Counted from the first letter of the stretch, positions 44,980 through 56,833 are shown. The stretch is DNA of 64,000 bases from Verrucomicrobiales bacterium (GCA_016795425.1 JAEUHG010000184.1:1-64000), one strand, 5' to 3'. Numbers and translations are program-made. Notes: a model not told the origin generated them from the sequence alone.

Positions 44980-46275
44980 TTAGATTCTCCAAGGCTCGCG
45001 CATGGCCTCCGAACGCAGCCGGTTGGCTTCCTCGTCCCCGATAAACTCGCGCTTCTTCGGGTCGAATTTCACCGGCCGGTTGAGGAACAGCGAGATGTTG
45101 GCCGCGTGGCAGGTGATGTGGGACCAGCAGGCCACGTCGGCGTTGGCACGGGTTTGACCGCGAGTGCGCACGCAATTGAGAAAATCCCGCACGTGGAAGT
45201 TGGCTGGATACCCCGCGATCTTGGGGCGGGACCGATCGAACAGTTCGGCGGGCTCGACCACGACATCACCGTTATCGGCGGTCTCAACCCAGCCTGCATC
45301 GCCTTCATAGCGGACGGGGCAGGAGCCGAGCGGAAGCCATCCTTCGTTGCGCAGCACGAGCTTTACGCCGTTGGCGTAGCGGGCGTGCAGCTGGTCACGC
45401 TCGGGCCAGTATTCAACGGCCGCGGTGTCGTCGGTTTGGTTGGCCCATTGGCAGAGATCGACGCAGTGCGATCCCCATTCGAGGCAGCCTCCGCCGACGA
45501 GTCCGCCGCCTTTCTCAAAACCGCCGCCGTTGTTGAGAATGCTGCGGTTGTAGGGCCGCCACGCGGCAGGCCCCAGGTACAGATCCCAATCGGCCTCTTC
45601 CTTGTCAGGTTCGGGTTCCGGTTTCAGCCAGGTGCTGGTGCCGGTGCCGAGTCCACCCGGGTGGGCGTGAAGCGTGTGAAGTTTGCCAAGTTTGCCGTGG
45701 TGACAGAGTTCCGCGGCGAACGCGAAATTGGGCAGGCTGCGGCGCTGGGTTCCGGCCTGGAATACGCGCCCAGTGCGACGGAACGTCTCCGCCAGGGCCA
45801 GGCTGTCGGAGATATTCTTGGTACAGGGCTTCTCGCAGTAGACGTCTTTGCCCGCCTTGGCGGTGAGGATGGAGGCCGCGGCATGCCAGTTCGGCCCGGT
45901 GGCGATCAGCACGGCGTCGATGTCCGTCCGCGCCAGGAACTCTCGGAGGTCACGGTAAGTCGCGCAATCGTTGTTGCCGTAGAACGTGTCGGCGGTCTTT
46001 TTCACGGCCTCCCGGCGCTTGGCTTTCACATCGCAAATCGCGACGAATTGAACCCCTTTCTCGTGCAGAAAGGCATCCAGCACGTAGGAACCGCGGCCGC
46101 CGATTCCAATGGCTCCGAGAACTATGCGCTCGCTCGGCGGCACGGCACCGTCGGCACCCAGCGCACGTGCAGGAATGAACTGTGGCAGCGCGATGGCGGC
46201 GCCCGCCGCGGCGCCGAGTCGGCCGAGGAAACCGCGACGATGCATGGGGGTCCGGGAACGATGGGCGATCTTCAT
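44980..46275 (-). CDS. Tat-exported Gfo/Idh/MocA family oxidoreductase
   Basis: A 431-residue NAD(P)-dependent dehydrogenase-like protein. ATG 46275 is preceded by AGGAAT and leads into the Tat signal 'HRRGFLGRLGAAAGAAIALP'. The Rossmann part contains 'IVLGAIGIGGRGSYVLDAFL', the catalytic-loop 'VYCEKPCTKN', then 'GLVGGGCLEWGSHCVDLCQW' in the C-terminal domain. That last motif differs from the 'WWDFGSGG' form of the 19.4 kb gene, so the two are different subfamilies. The substrate, probably a sugar or sugar acid, is unknown. It lies between the Agl23-like and HEAT genes with short gaps, in one direction. Confidence 0.9.
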   Translation of the reverse strand: MKIAHRSRTPMHRRGFLGRLGAAAGAAIALPQFIPARALGADGAVPPSERIVLGAIGIGGRGSYVLDAFLHEKGVQFVAICDVKAKRREAVKKTADTFYGNNDCATYRDLREFLARTDIDAVLIATGPNWHAAASILTAKAGKDVYCEKPCTKNISDSLALAETFRRTGRVFQAGTQRRSLPNFAFAAELCHHGKLGKLHTLHAHPGGLGTGTSTWLKPEPEPDKEEADWDLYLGPAAWRPYNRSILNNGGGFEKGGGLVGGGCLEWGSHCVDLCQWANQTDDTAAVEYWPERDQLHARYANGVKLVLRNEGWLPLGSCPVRYEGDAGWVETADNGDVVVEPAELFDRSRPKIAGYPANFHVRDFLNCVRTRGQTRANADVACWSHITCHAANISLFLNRPVKFDPKKREFIGDEEANRLRSEAMREPWRI

Positions 46276-46325
46276 GTGGATTCCTAAGGGTAGCCGGGCT
46301 GAAACTGACGGAGCATCGCCGTCAT

Positions 46326-47960
46326 TCAAGGGGAAAGGGGCGATGAGTCGACGTCGTCATCGGATGGTCGGGGCAGGGTGGCGACAAAGCGCTTCCATAA
46401 TTCGAACTCAACGTACAGTTCCAGGAACTCGCGCGGACGCAGTTCGTAGTAACCGACACTCAGGTATCGACGCTGCGAGGAGTCGTCGAGCGCCGCCTTC
46501 AGGTTGGCCGCTACAATAATGATAGGCGCATACGGATCCGCGGGAAGGGCGTCGAGCCACCACACGCCTCGCAGGCTTCGCAGATACCAGGGGAGAGGCC
46601 AGTAATCGCTGTTCGGCACGATGACCTTGACCGTGGTATCGGCGCCTTGCGGGCTGACGGCCGTGATGGCTCGCACGCGATCGGTCAGTTCCAGCAGGTT
46701 GGGGAGCGTCTGCGCGTAGGTGTAGGGATTGCCGCGGTGAGTCACCCAGGAATGGCTGGCGCGCCACGCCTGCCAGGCCAGGTGAACGGCGGCCCCCGCC
46801 ATCACCAGAGTCGCGACGGTCAAACCCAGGCGTTGTGCCGCCCAGGAAACGGCACGGCTCGATGCCGCGGATCGCAGGCGGCCGAGGGCTCCGACGATCG
46901 CTTCGGCTCCAACACCCGCCAACAGGATCGTCGGCAGGAGGAAGTTCAATAGGCACCAGGGCGTCTTATAAGGGATGATCGTGTAGGCGCCGGTCGTGGC
47001 GGCCGCATAACAAACGAGGAAACGGGGCAGCATCGCGTCGGGCTGGGTGGGATCCTTTCGAGTCCAGGCGGCAACGCCGCCCACCAGGGCGAGGACGGCG
47101 ATGAAGGCCTCGGACCACAACGGACCTTTGGCCGACCGGTACCAAAAGAGCCGCTCGAAATAAAAGGACCAGCCATGGATGTGTGGGGAGTGACCGCCGG
47201 CGCGACGCATCCACGGGAGATAGGTCGCCACCGAATCCACGAGCCCGTGACCGTTCTGAAAAAAGGAGGTGAACAGGATCGAAGAAATACCGGCAGCCAC
47301 TCCCAGGGCGAGCGCCAGATGCGACCTCTGCCACGTACGCTTCGATGGCGTGGATTCCCGAACCCGCCAACGCTGCCAGCCGCGCATCAGCATGAGGGAG
47401 CCGCCCATCGCGACCAGGTGAATGATGAACGTCTCCTTGGTGGCATGGGTCAGTCCCAGACCCGCGCCCGCAACGACGGCCCAGGCCGCGCACGGCGATT
47501 GCAGGTAACGCCACGCGCCTCCGATCAGGAGCAGCGTGAAGGCAACCAGCAGCATCTCGTGGATGAAATACCGGCTGTAAAAGACCATGGCCGGCGAGAT
47601 GGCGAGCAGAAGTGCTGCGGCCGCGGTGCCGACGTTGCCCAACCCGTCTCGAAGCAAAGCCACCAGGATGACGAGCGCGAGTCCAGCGAGGACGGCTACC
47701 GATCGCAGATTGCGTTCGGAGAGTTGCGAAAAGTCCTTGGCGCCGCTCAACCCCGCCAGCGGCAAAGAGGCGTAGTGCAGCGTCGGGCCGTGATATTCGT
47801 CAGGGTTGTATCGGTATTCCCCCCGTTCCCACAATCCCTGGAAGATACGCGCATTGACGGCCTCGTCCGCGTGCATCGGCCGGCGGTCCAGCCCGGGCCA
47901 CCGGAGCGCCAGCGCGACGAATGCCGCGAGCATCAACGACAACGCCAGCCAGCGATTCAT
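46326..47960 (-). CDS. TIGR03663/Agl23-like multi-pass membrane protein (GT-C glycosyltransferase type)
   Basis: A 544-residue membrane protein with about ten hydrophobic segments. The N-terminus 'RWPGLDRRPMHADEAVNARI' contains the DE pair typical of GT-C enzymes such as ArnT and PMT. 'YRYNPDEYHGPTLHYASLPL', 'SPAMVFYSRYFIHEMLLVAF' and 'IPYKTPWCLLNFLLP' match the TIGR03663 family, named for likely flippase activity beside glycosyltransferases. It should transfer or move a lipid-linked sugar across the membrane. ATG 47960 gives the TM start; the frame is open further upstream without features. It stands 29 bp after the discoidin-like gene and 50 bp before the oxidoreductase gene. Confidence 0.85.
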   Translation of the reverse strand: MNRWLALSLMLAAFVALALRWPGLDRRPMHADEAVNARIFQGLWERGEYRYNPDEYHGPTLHYASLPLAGLSGAKDFSQLSERNLRSVAVLAGLALVILVALLRDGLGNVGTAAAALLLAISPAMVFYSRYFIHEMLLVAFTLLLIGGAWRYLQSPCAAWAVVAGAGLGLTHATKETFIIHLVAMGGSLMLMRGWQRWRVRESTPSKRTWQRSHLALALGVAAGISSILFTSFFQNGHGLVDSVATYLPWMRRAGGHSPHIHGWSFYFERLFWYRSAKGPLWSEAFIAVLALVGGVAAWTRKDPTQPDAMLPRFLVCYAAATTGAYTIIPYKTPWCLLNFLLPTILLAGVGAEAIVGALGRLRSAASSRAVSWAAQRLGLTVATLVMAGAAVHLAWQAWRASHSWVTHRGNPYTYAQTLPNLLELTDRVRAITAVSPQGADTTVKVIVPNSDYWPLPWYLRSLRGVWWLDALPADPYAPIIIVAANLKAALDDSSQRRYLSVGYYELRPREFLELYVEFELWKRFVATLPRPSDDDVDSSPLSP

Positions 47961-47989
47961 GACGGCGCCTCGCGGCCGAGGTGGACGGC

Positions 47990-48697
47990 TCACTTCGCCG
48001 GCAGAGCGTACACTTCGATTTCCTGACAGACGTTGAGGGCGCTCAGACTGCTGCCCGCGGTGTAACACCGGACGTAGCGCGCCGTGAGGCCCTTGGCATC
48101 GAAGGTGCGGCCTTGGAAGGTCTCAAAGTATTCTTTGTCCGTGCCGATGCCCAGTCCCACGGAGTTGTCGACGTCATTGTTGAAGATCGTCTGCACGTTC
48201 TGCGTGAAGTCCGGGTCGTCGGCGAGTTGCACGATGACGTCGTGGAACAATTGCAGGTAACGATGGTCGTGCCAGATCACGATGGCGTAGATGCGAAACG
48301 GGTCGCCGAGATCTACCTGGACCCACTGCCGACCCTTGCGCATTTCGACCACCTGATCGTCCTCCGGTTCCTTTTTTCCATCCGTGATCTGGTCGAGTGT
48401 GCCGGTGAAAGGCTTCACGCTGGTGGTGGCCTTCTTGCCGGCGGCGACATTGACGACCCCCTTGGGAGCCTGGAACGGCGGCAGAGGCTTCTCCGGCGGT
48501 GGTTCCACGTTGGGACCCGACGGCAGATCGTTGGGGGTGCCTTTCAGAGTCGGGGCCGGTGGCTTGACTGGCAGTGGGGCCAGTTCCTCGGCGGCGGAAG
48601 CGGACAGCGGGTACTGGGCGGTTCCCGCCAGGACAAGGGCCGCGCCGAACGCGAACGCGGTGAGTGAACGACGAACCGTGGCTCGGTGTGGCTTCAT
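47990..48697 (-). CDS. Secreted discoidin-like (F5/8 type C) domain protein
   Basis: A 235-residue exported protein: signal peptide 'LTAFAFGAALVLAGTAQYPL' to 'ASA', a proline-rich linker (about 40-80), then a galactose-binding-like jelly roll ('GVVNVAAGKKATTSVKPFTG', 'RQWVQVDLGDPFRIYAIVIW', 'ARYVRCYTAGSSLSALNVCQ', 'EIEVYALP'). Such domains bind sugars or surfaces. Two cysteines may form a disulfide. It is the first gene of the leftward unit ending with the HEAT protein, and its promoter should lie in the AT-rich gap upstream. Confidence 0.85.
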   Translation of the reverse strand: MKPHRATVRRSLTAFAFGAALVLAGTAQYPLSASAAEELAPLPVKPPAPTLKGTPNDLPSGPNVEPPPEKPLPPFQAPKGVVNVAAGKKATTSVKPFTGTLDQITDGKKEPEDDQVVEMRKGRQWVQVDLGDPFRIYAIVIWHDHRYLQLFHDVIVQLADDPDFTQNVQTIFNNDVDNSVGLGIGTDKEYFETFQGRTFDAKGLTARYVRCYTAGSSLSALNVCQEIEVYALPAK

Positions 48698-49295
48698 GGG
48701 TGGGTTCTGATAGAGAGCTGCGAGGGAAATTCAAAGGCAATTGAGGTGGACCGCCGCGCGCATCCTGGTCCTCTGGTCCGACTTTCGCCGGGGCGAATTG
48801 GCCGTCGGAAGCGAGGCGTGACCGGCGGGGCGCATGCGAAGGGATTACGGTCAAGAGTCGGAGCACCGGCGATTGACGGCAGAATCCCCGGGGGCGATTG
48901 CCGCGGGGCACGGCGGGGCCGTAGCATTTTATTTTGTGATAATGAAAGCCCGAGTTGCGAAAGTGCTGCTTATGGCCTATCTCCGGTTGTAACCACCATA
49001 AGAAACCCGACTTGCACTCGACAGGTGCTTCAATTTGCGGAATTTATAAGAACCTAAATCCAGTGAATCTCGCAACCTAATGACAAAGAATGGTTAGGTC
49101 TCGCCAACCTCGGTGAAGCCCTGGTTTTGGCCCCCGAGGAAGCTGTCGGCGCTGGAAGGGGAGGGGTGGGTCGGGCCTGGGAGGGCTGGGAACTCCCGGA
49201 CTTTTCTCACCCCGCCTTTCCGATCGATGGCGACGGTGGAAGCCATCGGGAAACGACCAAGACGACGAGACCGACCGGAGCTTTTGATCACTGCC
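48698..49295. other. Divergent promoter region ahead of the propionate operon
   Basis: A 598-bp gap between the leftward discoidin-like gene and the rightward carboxyltransferase operon. About 48925-49095 is strikingly AT-rich for this genome and likely holds the promoters. It contains AACCTAA twice (49051-49057, 49074-49080) and ACCTAA paired with TTAGGT (49075-49080, 49094-49099). A G-run element follows at 49154-49190. I searched by eye for a cobalamin riboswitch core and saw none. Confidence 0.5.
49154..49190 (+). repeat. G-run element in the leader of the carboxyltransferase operon
   Basis: Seven runs of three or four G lie within 33 bases (49158-49190) on the coding strand. The first 22 bases match the element at 26719 in 20 positions. 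If transcribed it could form an RNA quadruplex upstream of the first gene. Confidence 0.65.
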
Positions 49296-50804
49296 GTGAG
49301 CACCCAACCTGTCCTGTTCAATAATACGGTCCTGCGCGATGGCCATCAATCGATGGCGGCGACGCGGATGACCACACCTCAGATGCTGCCGGCCGCTCCC
49401 ATTCTCGATGGGATGGGGTTCTACGGCCTCGAAACCTGGGGCGGGGCCACCATCGATTCCTGCCTTCGTTTCCTTAACGAGAATCCGTTCGAGCGTCTGC
49501 GGACGCTCAAGAAGGTCGCGCCCAAGACGCCGCAATTGATGCTGCTGCGCGGACAGAACATTGTTCAATACGCGAGCTTTCCCGACGATGTGGTGGAGGC
49601 CTTCGTGAAGTGCACCGCCGATGGCGGCATGGACATATTCCGGATCTTCGATGCGTTGAACGACATCCGGAACCTGCACACGGCGATCCGGGCGGTGAAG
49701 AAGAGCGGCAAGCATGCGCGCGGCGAGTTGTGCTACACGCTCAGCCCGGTTCATACCGTCGACAACTTCGTCAAGATGGGGGTCGAACTCGAGAAGCTCG
49801 GGTGCGATTCGATCGGTATCAAGGACATGTCCGGCATCATCCAGCCGCAGGTGGCCTATCGGCTGGTGAAAGAGTTGAAGGGGAAGATCGGCATTCCGAT
49901 CACCTTGCACACCCACGACACCGCCGGTCTTGGCGCCGCGAGTTACCTGGCGGCGATCGAGGCGGGAGTGGATTGCGTCGAGGTTTCCATCGTTCCTTTC
50001 GCCAACGGAACCTCTCAGCCGGACACGCAAAGGATGCTGGCGTTGCTCGAGGGCCATCCTCGTTGTCCGTCCTTCGACAGCGCAAAACTGGCTGAGTTGC
50101 GCGACTACTTCGAAGGCGTCTATGAGCAGTTGTCGAAATTCACCAGCCCAGCGAATGAACGGGTCGACTCGGACATCCTGATTTTTCAGGTGCCTGGCGG
50201 CATGCTCTCGAACTTCCGAAATCAACTGAAGGAACAGGGGATGTCGGACAAGTTCAACGAAGTGGTCAGGGAGATCCCGGTGGTGCGGGAAGCCCTGGGT
50301 TGGGTTCCGTTGGTCACGCCCACCTCACAAATCGTGGGAACGCAGGCGATGATGAACGTGAAGTTCGGCCGCTGGAAAATGATCTGCCAGCCGGCCCAGG
50401 ACATCGCCCTCGGCAAGTATGGAAAGACGCCGGGACCGATCGATCCGGGAGTGCTCGCCCAGGTGGAACGTCAGACGGGCAAGAAGCCGGTCACGGAACG
50501 CCCGGCGGACCTTCTGCCGCCAGGCATGGATAAGTACCGGAAGCAATGCGAGGAAAAGGGACTCCCGACGGATGATGAGACGGTGGTTCTGTTCGCCATG
50601 TTCCCGCAGCAGGTCGAGACCCTGCTCAAGACACCCGCGGCGAAGGCTGCTCCGGCCGCGGTTGCGACTCCGGTGGCAAGTGCGGCCCCCTCCGCGCCCG
50701 CTCCCACGCCGGCACCTCCGGCGCCGAAGGGGCCGGGTCGTCACCTGGTGCTGACCCTGAATGGAAAACGTCACGATGTGACCGTCGAAACCCTGGAAGG
50801 CTGA
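49296..50804 (+). CDS. Carboxyltransferase 5S-like subunit (methylmalonyl-CoA:pyruvate transcarboxylase / oxaloacetate decarboxylase alpha family)
   Basis: A 502-residue subunit that moves CO2 between biotin and pyruvate/oxaloacetate. The TIM barrel (about 5-300) has the metal and substrate residues: Asp15 in 'TVLRDGHQSM', the carboxylated Lys176 in 'IGIKDMSGI', and His205/His207 in 'TLHTHDTAGLG'. A helical domain follows to about 445, then an Ala/Pro linker and the end 'HLVLTLNGKRHDVTVETLEG', which resembles only the first strands of a biotin carrier; the biotin site is absent. GTG 49296 fits the family N-terminus. ATG 49227 would add an Arg-rich stretch. It leads the propionate operon; the carrier is separate at 58.8 kb. 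Confidence 0.9.
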   Translation: MSTQPVLFNNTVLRDGHQSMAATRMTTPQMLPAAPILDGMGFYGLETWGGATIDSCLRFLNENPFERLRTLKKVAPKTPQLMLLRGQNIVQYASFPDDVVEAFVKCTADGGMDIFRIFDALNDIRNLHTAIRAVKKSGKHARGELCYTLSPVHTVDNFVKMGVELEKLGCDSIGIKDMSGIIQPQVAYRLVKELKGKIGIPITLHTHDTAGLGAASYLAAIEAGVDCVEVSIVPFANGTSQPDTQRMLALLEGHPRCPSFDSAKLAELRDYFEGVYEQLSKFTSPANERVDSDILIFQVPGGMLSNFRNQLKEQGMSDKFNEVVREIPVVREALGWVPLVTPTSQIVGTQAMMNVKFGRWKMICQPAQDIALGKYGKTPGPIDPGVLAQVERQTGKKPVTERPADLLPPGMDKYRKQCEEKGLPTDDETVVLFAMFPQQVETLLKTPAAKAAPAAVATPVASAAPSAPAPTPAPPAPKGPGRHLVLTLNGKRHDVTVETLEG

Positions 50805-50832
50805 TTCGATCGCTTCCGCTCCCATTCCCGCC

Positions 50833-52985
50833 ATGCCTGAACCCACCACAGACGCGACGACGCCGGCGCTGTTGACCGAGTTTCCGGCAGTCACTCCCGA
50901 CCAATGGAAGGCCCTGGTCGAGAGCGAACTCAAGGGTGCGCCGTTCGACAAGAAGATGTTTTCGACCTCGTACGAAGGCATCGTCGCCCGCCCCATCTAT
51001 CGTCCGGAGGATGCCGCGGGCCTGGCGCACATGGGGTCGCTCCCGGGATTTGCGCCCTATGTTCGGGGGACGCGAGCGGACGGCTATCTGAAAAAGCCCT
51101 GGGAGGTTTCCCAGGAAATTGCGGAGCCCGGCGCGGCGGCATTCAATGACACGGCCCGCGCGGGGCTCGCCCGCGGTCTGACCGCGCTGAACGTGGTGCT
51201 CGATCGCGCGACCCGAAACGGCGCTGATCCGGACTGGGCCCCTTCGGACGAGGTGGGCTTAGGCGGTTTGTCGCTGGCCCTGATGGAGGATCTCAATCGC
51301 GCGTTGGACGGGATTGATCTGGCGACGGTGCCGTTGTTCATCCGGTCGGGGGCATCGGGCCTGCCCTGCGCCGCCTTGCTGGTTGCCTTGGCGCGCAAAC
51401 GCCAGGTCGACCTGCATTTGCTGAGAGGTTGCATCGAGATCGATCCCCTGGGAGTGCTGGCGCACTCGGGGCAGCTGCCGCAGTCGCTCGACGGGGCCTA
51501 TCGGGAAATGGCGGCTTTGACCAGCTGGGCAGCGGTGAACGCGCCTGGATTGCAGACCCTCTGTGTGCACAGCCGGGCCTGGCACGAATCCGGGGGCTCG
51601 GCGGTGCAGGAGTTGGCCTTCACTTTGGCGACGGCGCTCGACTATTTGCGGGCCATGCACGTCCGGGGCCTGGGTGTCGACTTGGTAGCACCCAGAATGC
51701 GTTTCGCATTCACGGTGGGAACCCAGTTCTTCACCGAGATTGCCAAGCTGCGGGCGGCGCGCTTGCTGTGGTCCCGCCTGATCTCCTCGTTGGGCGGCTC
51801 GGAGGAAGCGCAGAAGGCCTCGGTCCATGTGCGCACCAGCCAGTTCAACAAGACGGTGTACGATCCTTATGTGAACATGCTGCGCACCACCGTGGAGGCG
51901 TTCGCCGGCGTGTTGGGCGGATGCGACAGCATGCAAGTGGGGCCCTTCGACGAAATCCTGCGCTCCCCCGGCGAATTCTCGCAGCGCATCGCCCGCAACC
52001 AGCAATTGGTGTTGCGGGAGGAATGCCATCTGACTCGGGTCATCGATCCCGCGGGCGGCTCCTGGTACATCGAGAACCTCACCGATGACCTGGCGCGCCG
52101 CGCCTGGGCGTTGTTCCAGGAAGTTGAGAAACGTGGCGGCATGGCTGCCGCGCTGACTTCGGGCTGGCCGCAGGTCGAGGTCAGCAAGACCGCGGAGAAA
52201 CGGCTGGAGAATGTGGCACGCCGGCGCGAGAGCGTGGTGGGCACCAATGTGTATGCCAATCCAGGCGAGAAGCCGCTGGACATCCCCGGGACCGATGCCG
52301 CCGCGTTCTACAAGCGTCGAGCCCAGCAGGTCGCTTCGGCGCGGACCTCGGCGGACGAGGGGCAACATCAGGCGGTCATGGACCAACTGGCCCAGGTGGT
52401 GGGCGGATCGGGGCCGGCGCTGTTTGAGGCCTGTGCTCGGGCGGCATCCGCAGGGGCGACGCTCGGGGAAATCACGCGGGCGGTGCGGATCCAGGATCGG
52501 CCCAATCCCCCGATCACTCCGGTCTGCCTGACCCGCGTGTCGAGCCAGTTCGAGGGGCTCCGCACCTCGGTGGATCGCCGGGCGGCAGCCGACGGACGCC
52601 GTCCCGCGGTGTTTCTCGCGAATCTCGGACCACTCAAGCAGCACAAGGCGCGGGCGGATTTCGCGCGCGGTTTCTTTGAAGTAGCCGGATTCGAGGTGGT
52701 GAATCCCCAGGGATTCAAGACACCGGCGGAAGCCGCGGCAGCGGCGCATGCGTCCGGCGCCGAGGTGGTCTGTATTTGTTCCACCGACGAGACCTATCCG
52801 GAGCTGGTGCCTCCCCTCGCGCGCGAGGTGCGGGAAGGCCGGCCCGGGGTCGTCCTGGTTCTGGCGGGCTTTCCGGCGGACCAGGTGGACCAGCATCGTG
52901 CGTCGGGCATCGACGAGTTCATCCACATCCGAGCCAATGCCCTCGAGGTATTGAGCCAGATTTCGAAGCGCCTGGGGATCACCGC

Positions 52986-52989
<4 letters not shown>
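50833..52989 (+). CDS. mutA: Methylmalonyl-CoA mutase small (beta) subunit
   Basis: A 718-residue non-catalytic partner of MutB. It has the mutase barrel (about 20-540: 'GFAPYVRGTRADGYLKKPWE', 'RMRFAFTVGTQFFTEIAKLR', 'VIDPAGGSWYIENLTDDLAR') and a C-terminal B12-like domain ('RPAVFLANLGPLKQHKARAD'). The cobalamin-binding DxHxxG of the large subunit is replaced here by KxHKAR, as expected for a small subunit. It starts 28 bp after the 5S gene, and its stop overlaps the mutB start as ATGA. The heterodimer rearranges succinyl-CoA and (R)-methylmalonyl-CoA. Confidence 0.93.
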
Positions 52990-55169
<2,180 letters not shown>

Positions 55170-55243
55170 CTCCGGTGGAGCCGGCGCGCACAAACCTGGC
55201 GTGGGTCTGGTGGGCAGGCTGGGCCCGGTTGTTTGTCTTGGTC

Positions 55244-56329
55244 ATGGAATCACCGAATCAACCCCAACCTCGCGCGGACGCGACGTCCCGGCGCGGCGAA
55301 CTTGCCGTGGAGGAGTACGTCGAGGGCGTGCGCGCAGGGAACCGGGCGATTCTGGGCCGCGCCATCACTTTGATTGAAAGCACCTCCAGCCGCCACGAGG
55401 CCAAGGCCCAGGAGATGCTCCAACAGTTGCTGCCCTTTACCGGCGGAGCCCGCCGCGTCGGCATCACGGGCGTGCCGGGAGTCGGCAAGAGCACCTTCAT
55501 CGAAGCCCTCGGTTTGCACCTTTGCCACCGCGGACGACGCGTCGCGGTGCTGGCCATCGACCCGACCAGCACGCTGTCGCGCGGCAGCATCCTCGGCGAC
55601 AAAACACGCATGGAACGTTTGAGCGGCGAACCGGCCGCATTCATCCGTCCTTCGCCCTCCGGTGGCAGCCTGGGCGGCGTCGCCCGGCGAACTCGGGAAT
55701 CCATGCTGGTGTGCGAGGCGGCCGGATTTGATGTGGTCCTGGTAGAGACGGTGGGGGTGGGACAGAGCGAGGTGGCCTTACGGTCGATGGTGGACTACTT
55801 CCTCCTCCTGCTGCTTCCGGGAGCGGGTGACGACCTTCAGGGAATCAAGCGGGGAATCATGGAGATGGCGGATGCGGTGCTGGTCAACAAGGCCGACGGC
55901 GACAATCGCGCCCGCGCGGAGTTGGCCCGCGGCGAGCAGACGATGGCTCTGCACACCATGGCACCCGCGACTCCCGGGTGGCAGGTGCGGGTGATGCTCG
56001 GGTCAGGTCTGACCGGAGAGGGCATCGATTCATTGTGGGCATCCGTGGAGGAGTTTTACGCGCAGTTGGGTCCATCGGGAGTTCTGCGGTCGCGGCGCGC
56101 GGCGCAATCGCGGCAATGGCTGGATGACCTGGTTCGTGAGGAGTTGCAGCGGCGGTTGGAGCGGCATCCTGGCGTTCGCACCCTGCGGCCCGAATTGGAA
56201 CGCGCGGTCGCCGCGGGCGAGATCACCGCTGTTCGCGCGGCCCGCATGGTCCTGGAAGCTTTCGACAAACTGCCGGACGTCCGGCGCCTGGCCGAGGGTC
56301 CGACCCGCGGCGAGCAAACCCACTCTTAA
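55244..56329 (+). CDS. meaB: Methylmalonyl-CoA mutase-associated GTPase MeaB
   Basis: A 361-residue G3E GTPase that guards and reloads the mutase with cobalamin. Motifs are Walker A 'GVPGVGKST' (about 76-84), 'LAIDPTSTLSRGSILGDKTR', Walker B region 'VVLVETVGVGQSE', base-specific 'VNKADGDN', and the C-terminal dimer helices. ATG 55244 matches family length. An in-frame GTG 55175 would add a hydrophobic stretch with no counterpart. It follows mutB by 74 bp and precedes the epimerase by 11 bp. Confidence 0.95.
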   Translation: MESPNQPQPRADATSRRGELAVEEYVEGVRAGNRAILGRAITLIESTSSRHEAKAQEMLQQLLPFTGGARRVGITGVPGVGKSTFIEALGLHLCHRGRRVAVLAIDPTSTLSRGSILGDKTRMERLSGEPAAFIRPSPSGGSLGGVARRTRESMLVCEAAGFDVVLVETVGVGQSEVALRSMVDYFLLLLLPGAGDDLQGIKRGIMEMADAVLVNKADGDNRARAELARGEQTMALHTMAPATPGWQVRVMLGSGLTGEGIDSLWASVEEFYAQLGPSGVLRSRRAAQSRQWLDDLVREELQRRLERHPGVRTLRPELERAVAAGEITAVRAARMVLEAFDKLPDVRRLAEGPTRGEQTHS

Positions 56330-56340
56330 TTCCTGAACGT

Positions 56341-56763
56341 ATGCTCAAGAAAATCGATCATCTCGGCATCGCCGTAAAATCCCTGGCGGAGGCTGTTCCC
56401 TATTACGAAAAGGCGCTGGGCCTGAAATGCGAGCACATCGAGGAGGTCCCCTCGCAGAAGGTGCGAACCGCCTTCTTCGCGTGTGGAGAGGTGCATCTGG
56501 AGTTGTTGGAGCCGACGGATCCGGAGAGTCCGATCGCCAAGTTCCTCGAGAAGAATCCCGCGGGCGGCATCCACCATGTCGCGTTCGGGACGGACGACAT
56601 CCAGGCCCAACTGGAACAGGCCTCAGGAGCCGGCGTTCGGTTGATTCACGACAAACCCTTCGACGGCGCCGGCGGAAAGCTGGTCGCCTTCCTTCATCCG
56701 AAGTCGACCTTCGGTGTGCTGACCGAATTCTGCATCCCCAAACCCGGAACCTCCACCCACTGA
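56341..56763 (+). CDS. mce: Methylmalonyl-CoA epimerase
   Basis: Interconverts (S)- and (R)-methylmalonyl-CoA, linking the carboxyltransferase product to the mutase. The 140-residue glyoxalase/VOC protein has 'KIDHLGIAVKSLAEAVPYYE' with the first metal His, 'GGIHHVAFGTDDI' with the second, and a final Glu in 'GVLTEFCIP'. Its length is that of the family. It sits between meaB and the 12S gene, which strengthens the call over other VOC enzymes. Confidence 0.95.
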   Translation: MLKKIDHLGIAVKSLAEAVPYYEKALGLKCEHIEEVPSQKVRTAFFACGEVHLELLEPTDPESPIAKFLEKNPAGGIHHVAFGTDDIQAQLEQASGAGVRLIHDKPFDGAGGKLVAFLHPKSTFGVLTEFCIPKPGTSTH

Positions 56764-56833
56764 ATCGGAGACGCGCGTTCCCCCCTCCACCGGAGATCTT
56801 TTTCCCCCGTTTCAACCCAGACGAATTGACGCC

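Noticed and set aside
48698..49295. Cobalamin riboswitch ahead of the mutase operon
   Set aside because: Expected because the mutase uses B12, but no GCCACTG-type core or paired arms could be found by eye.
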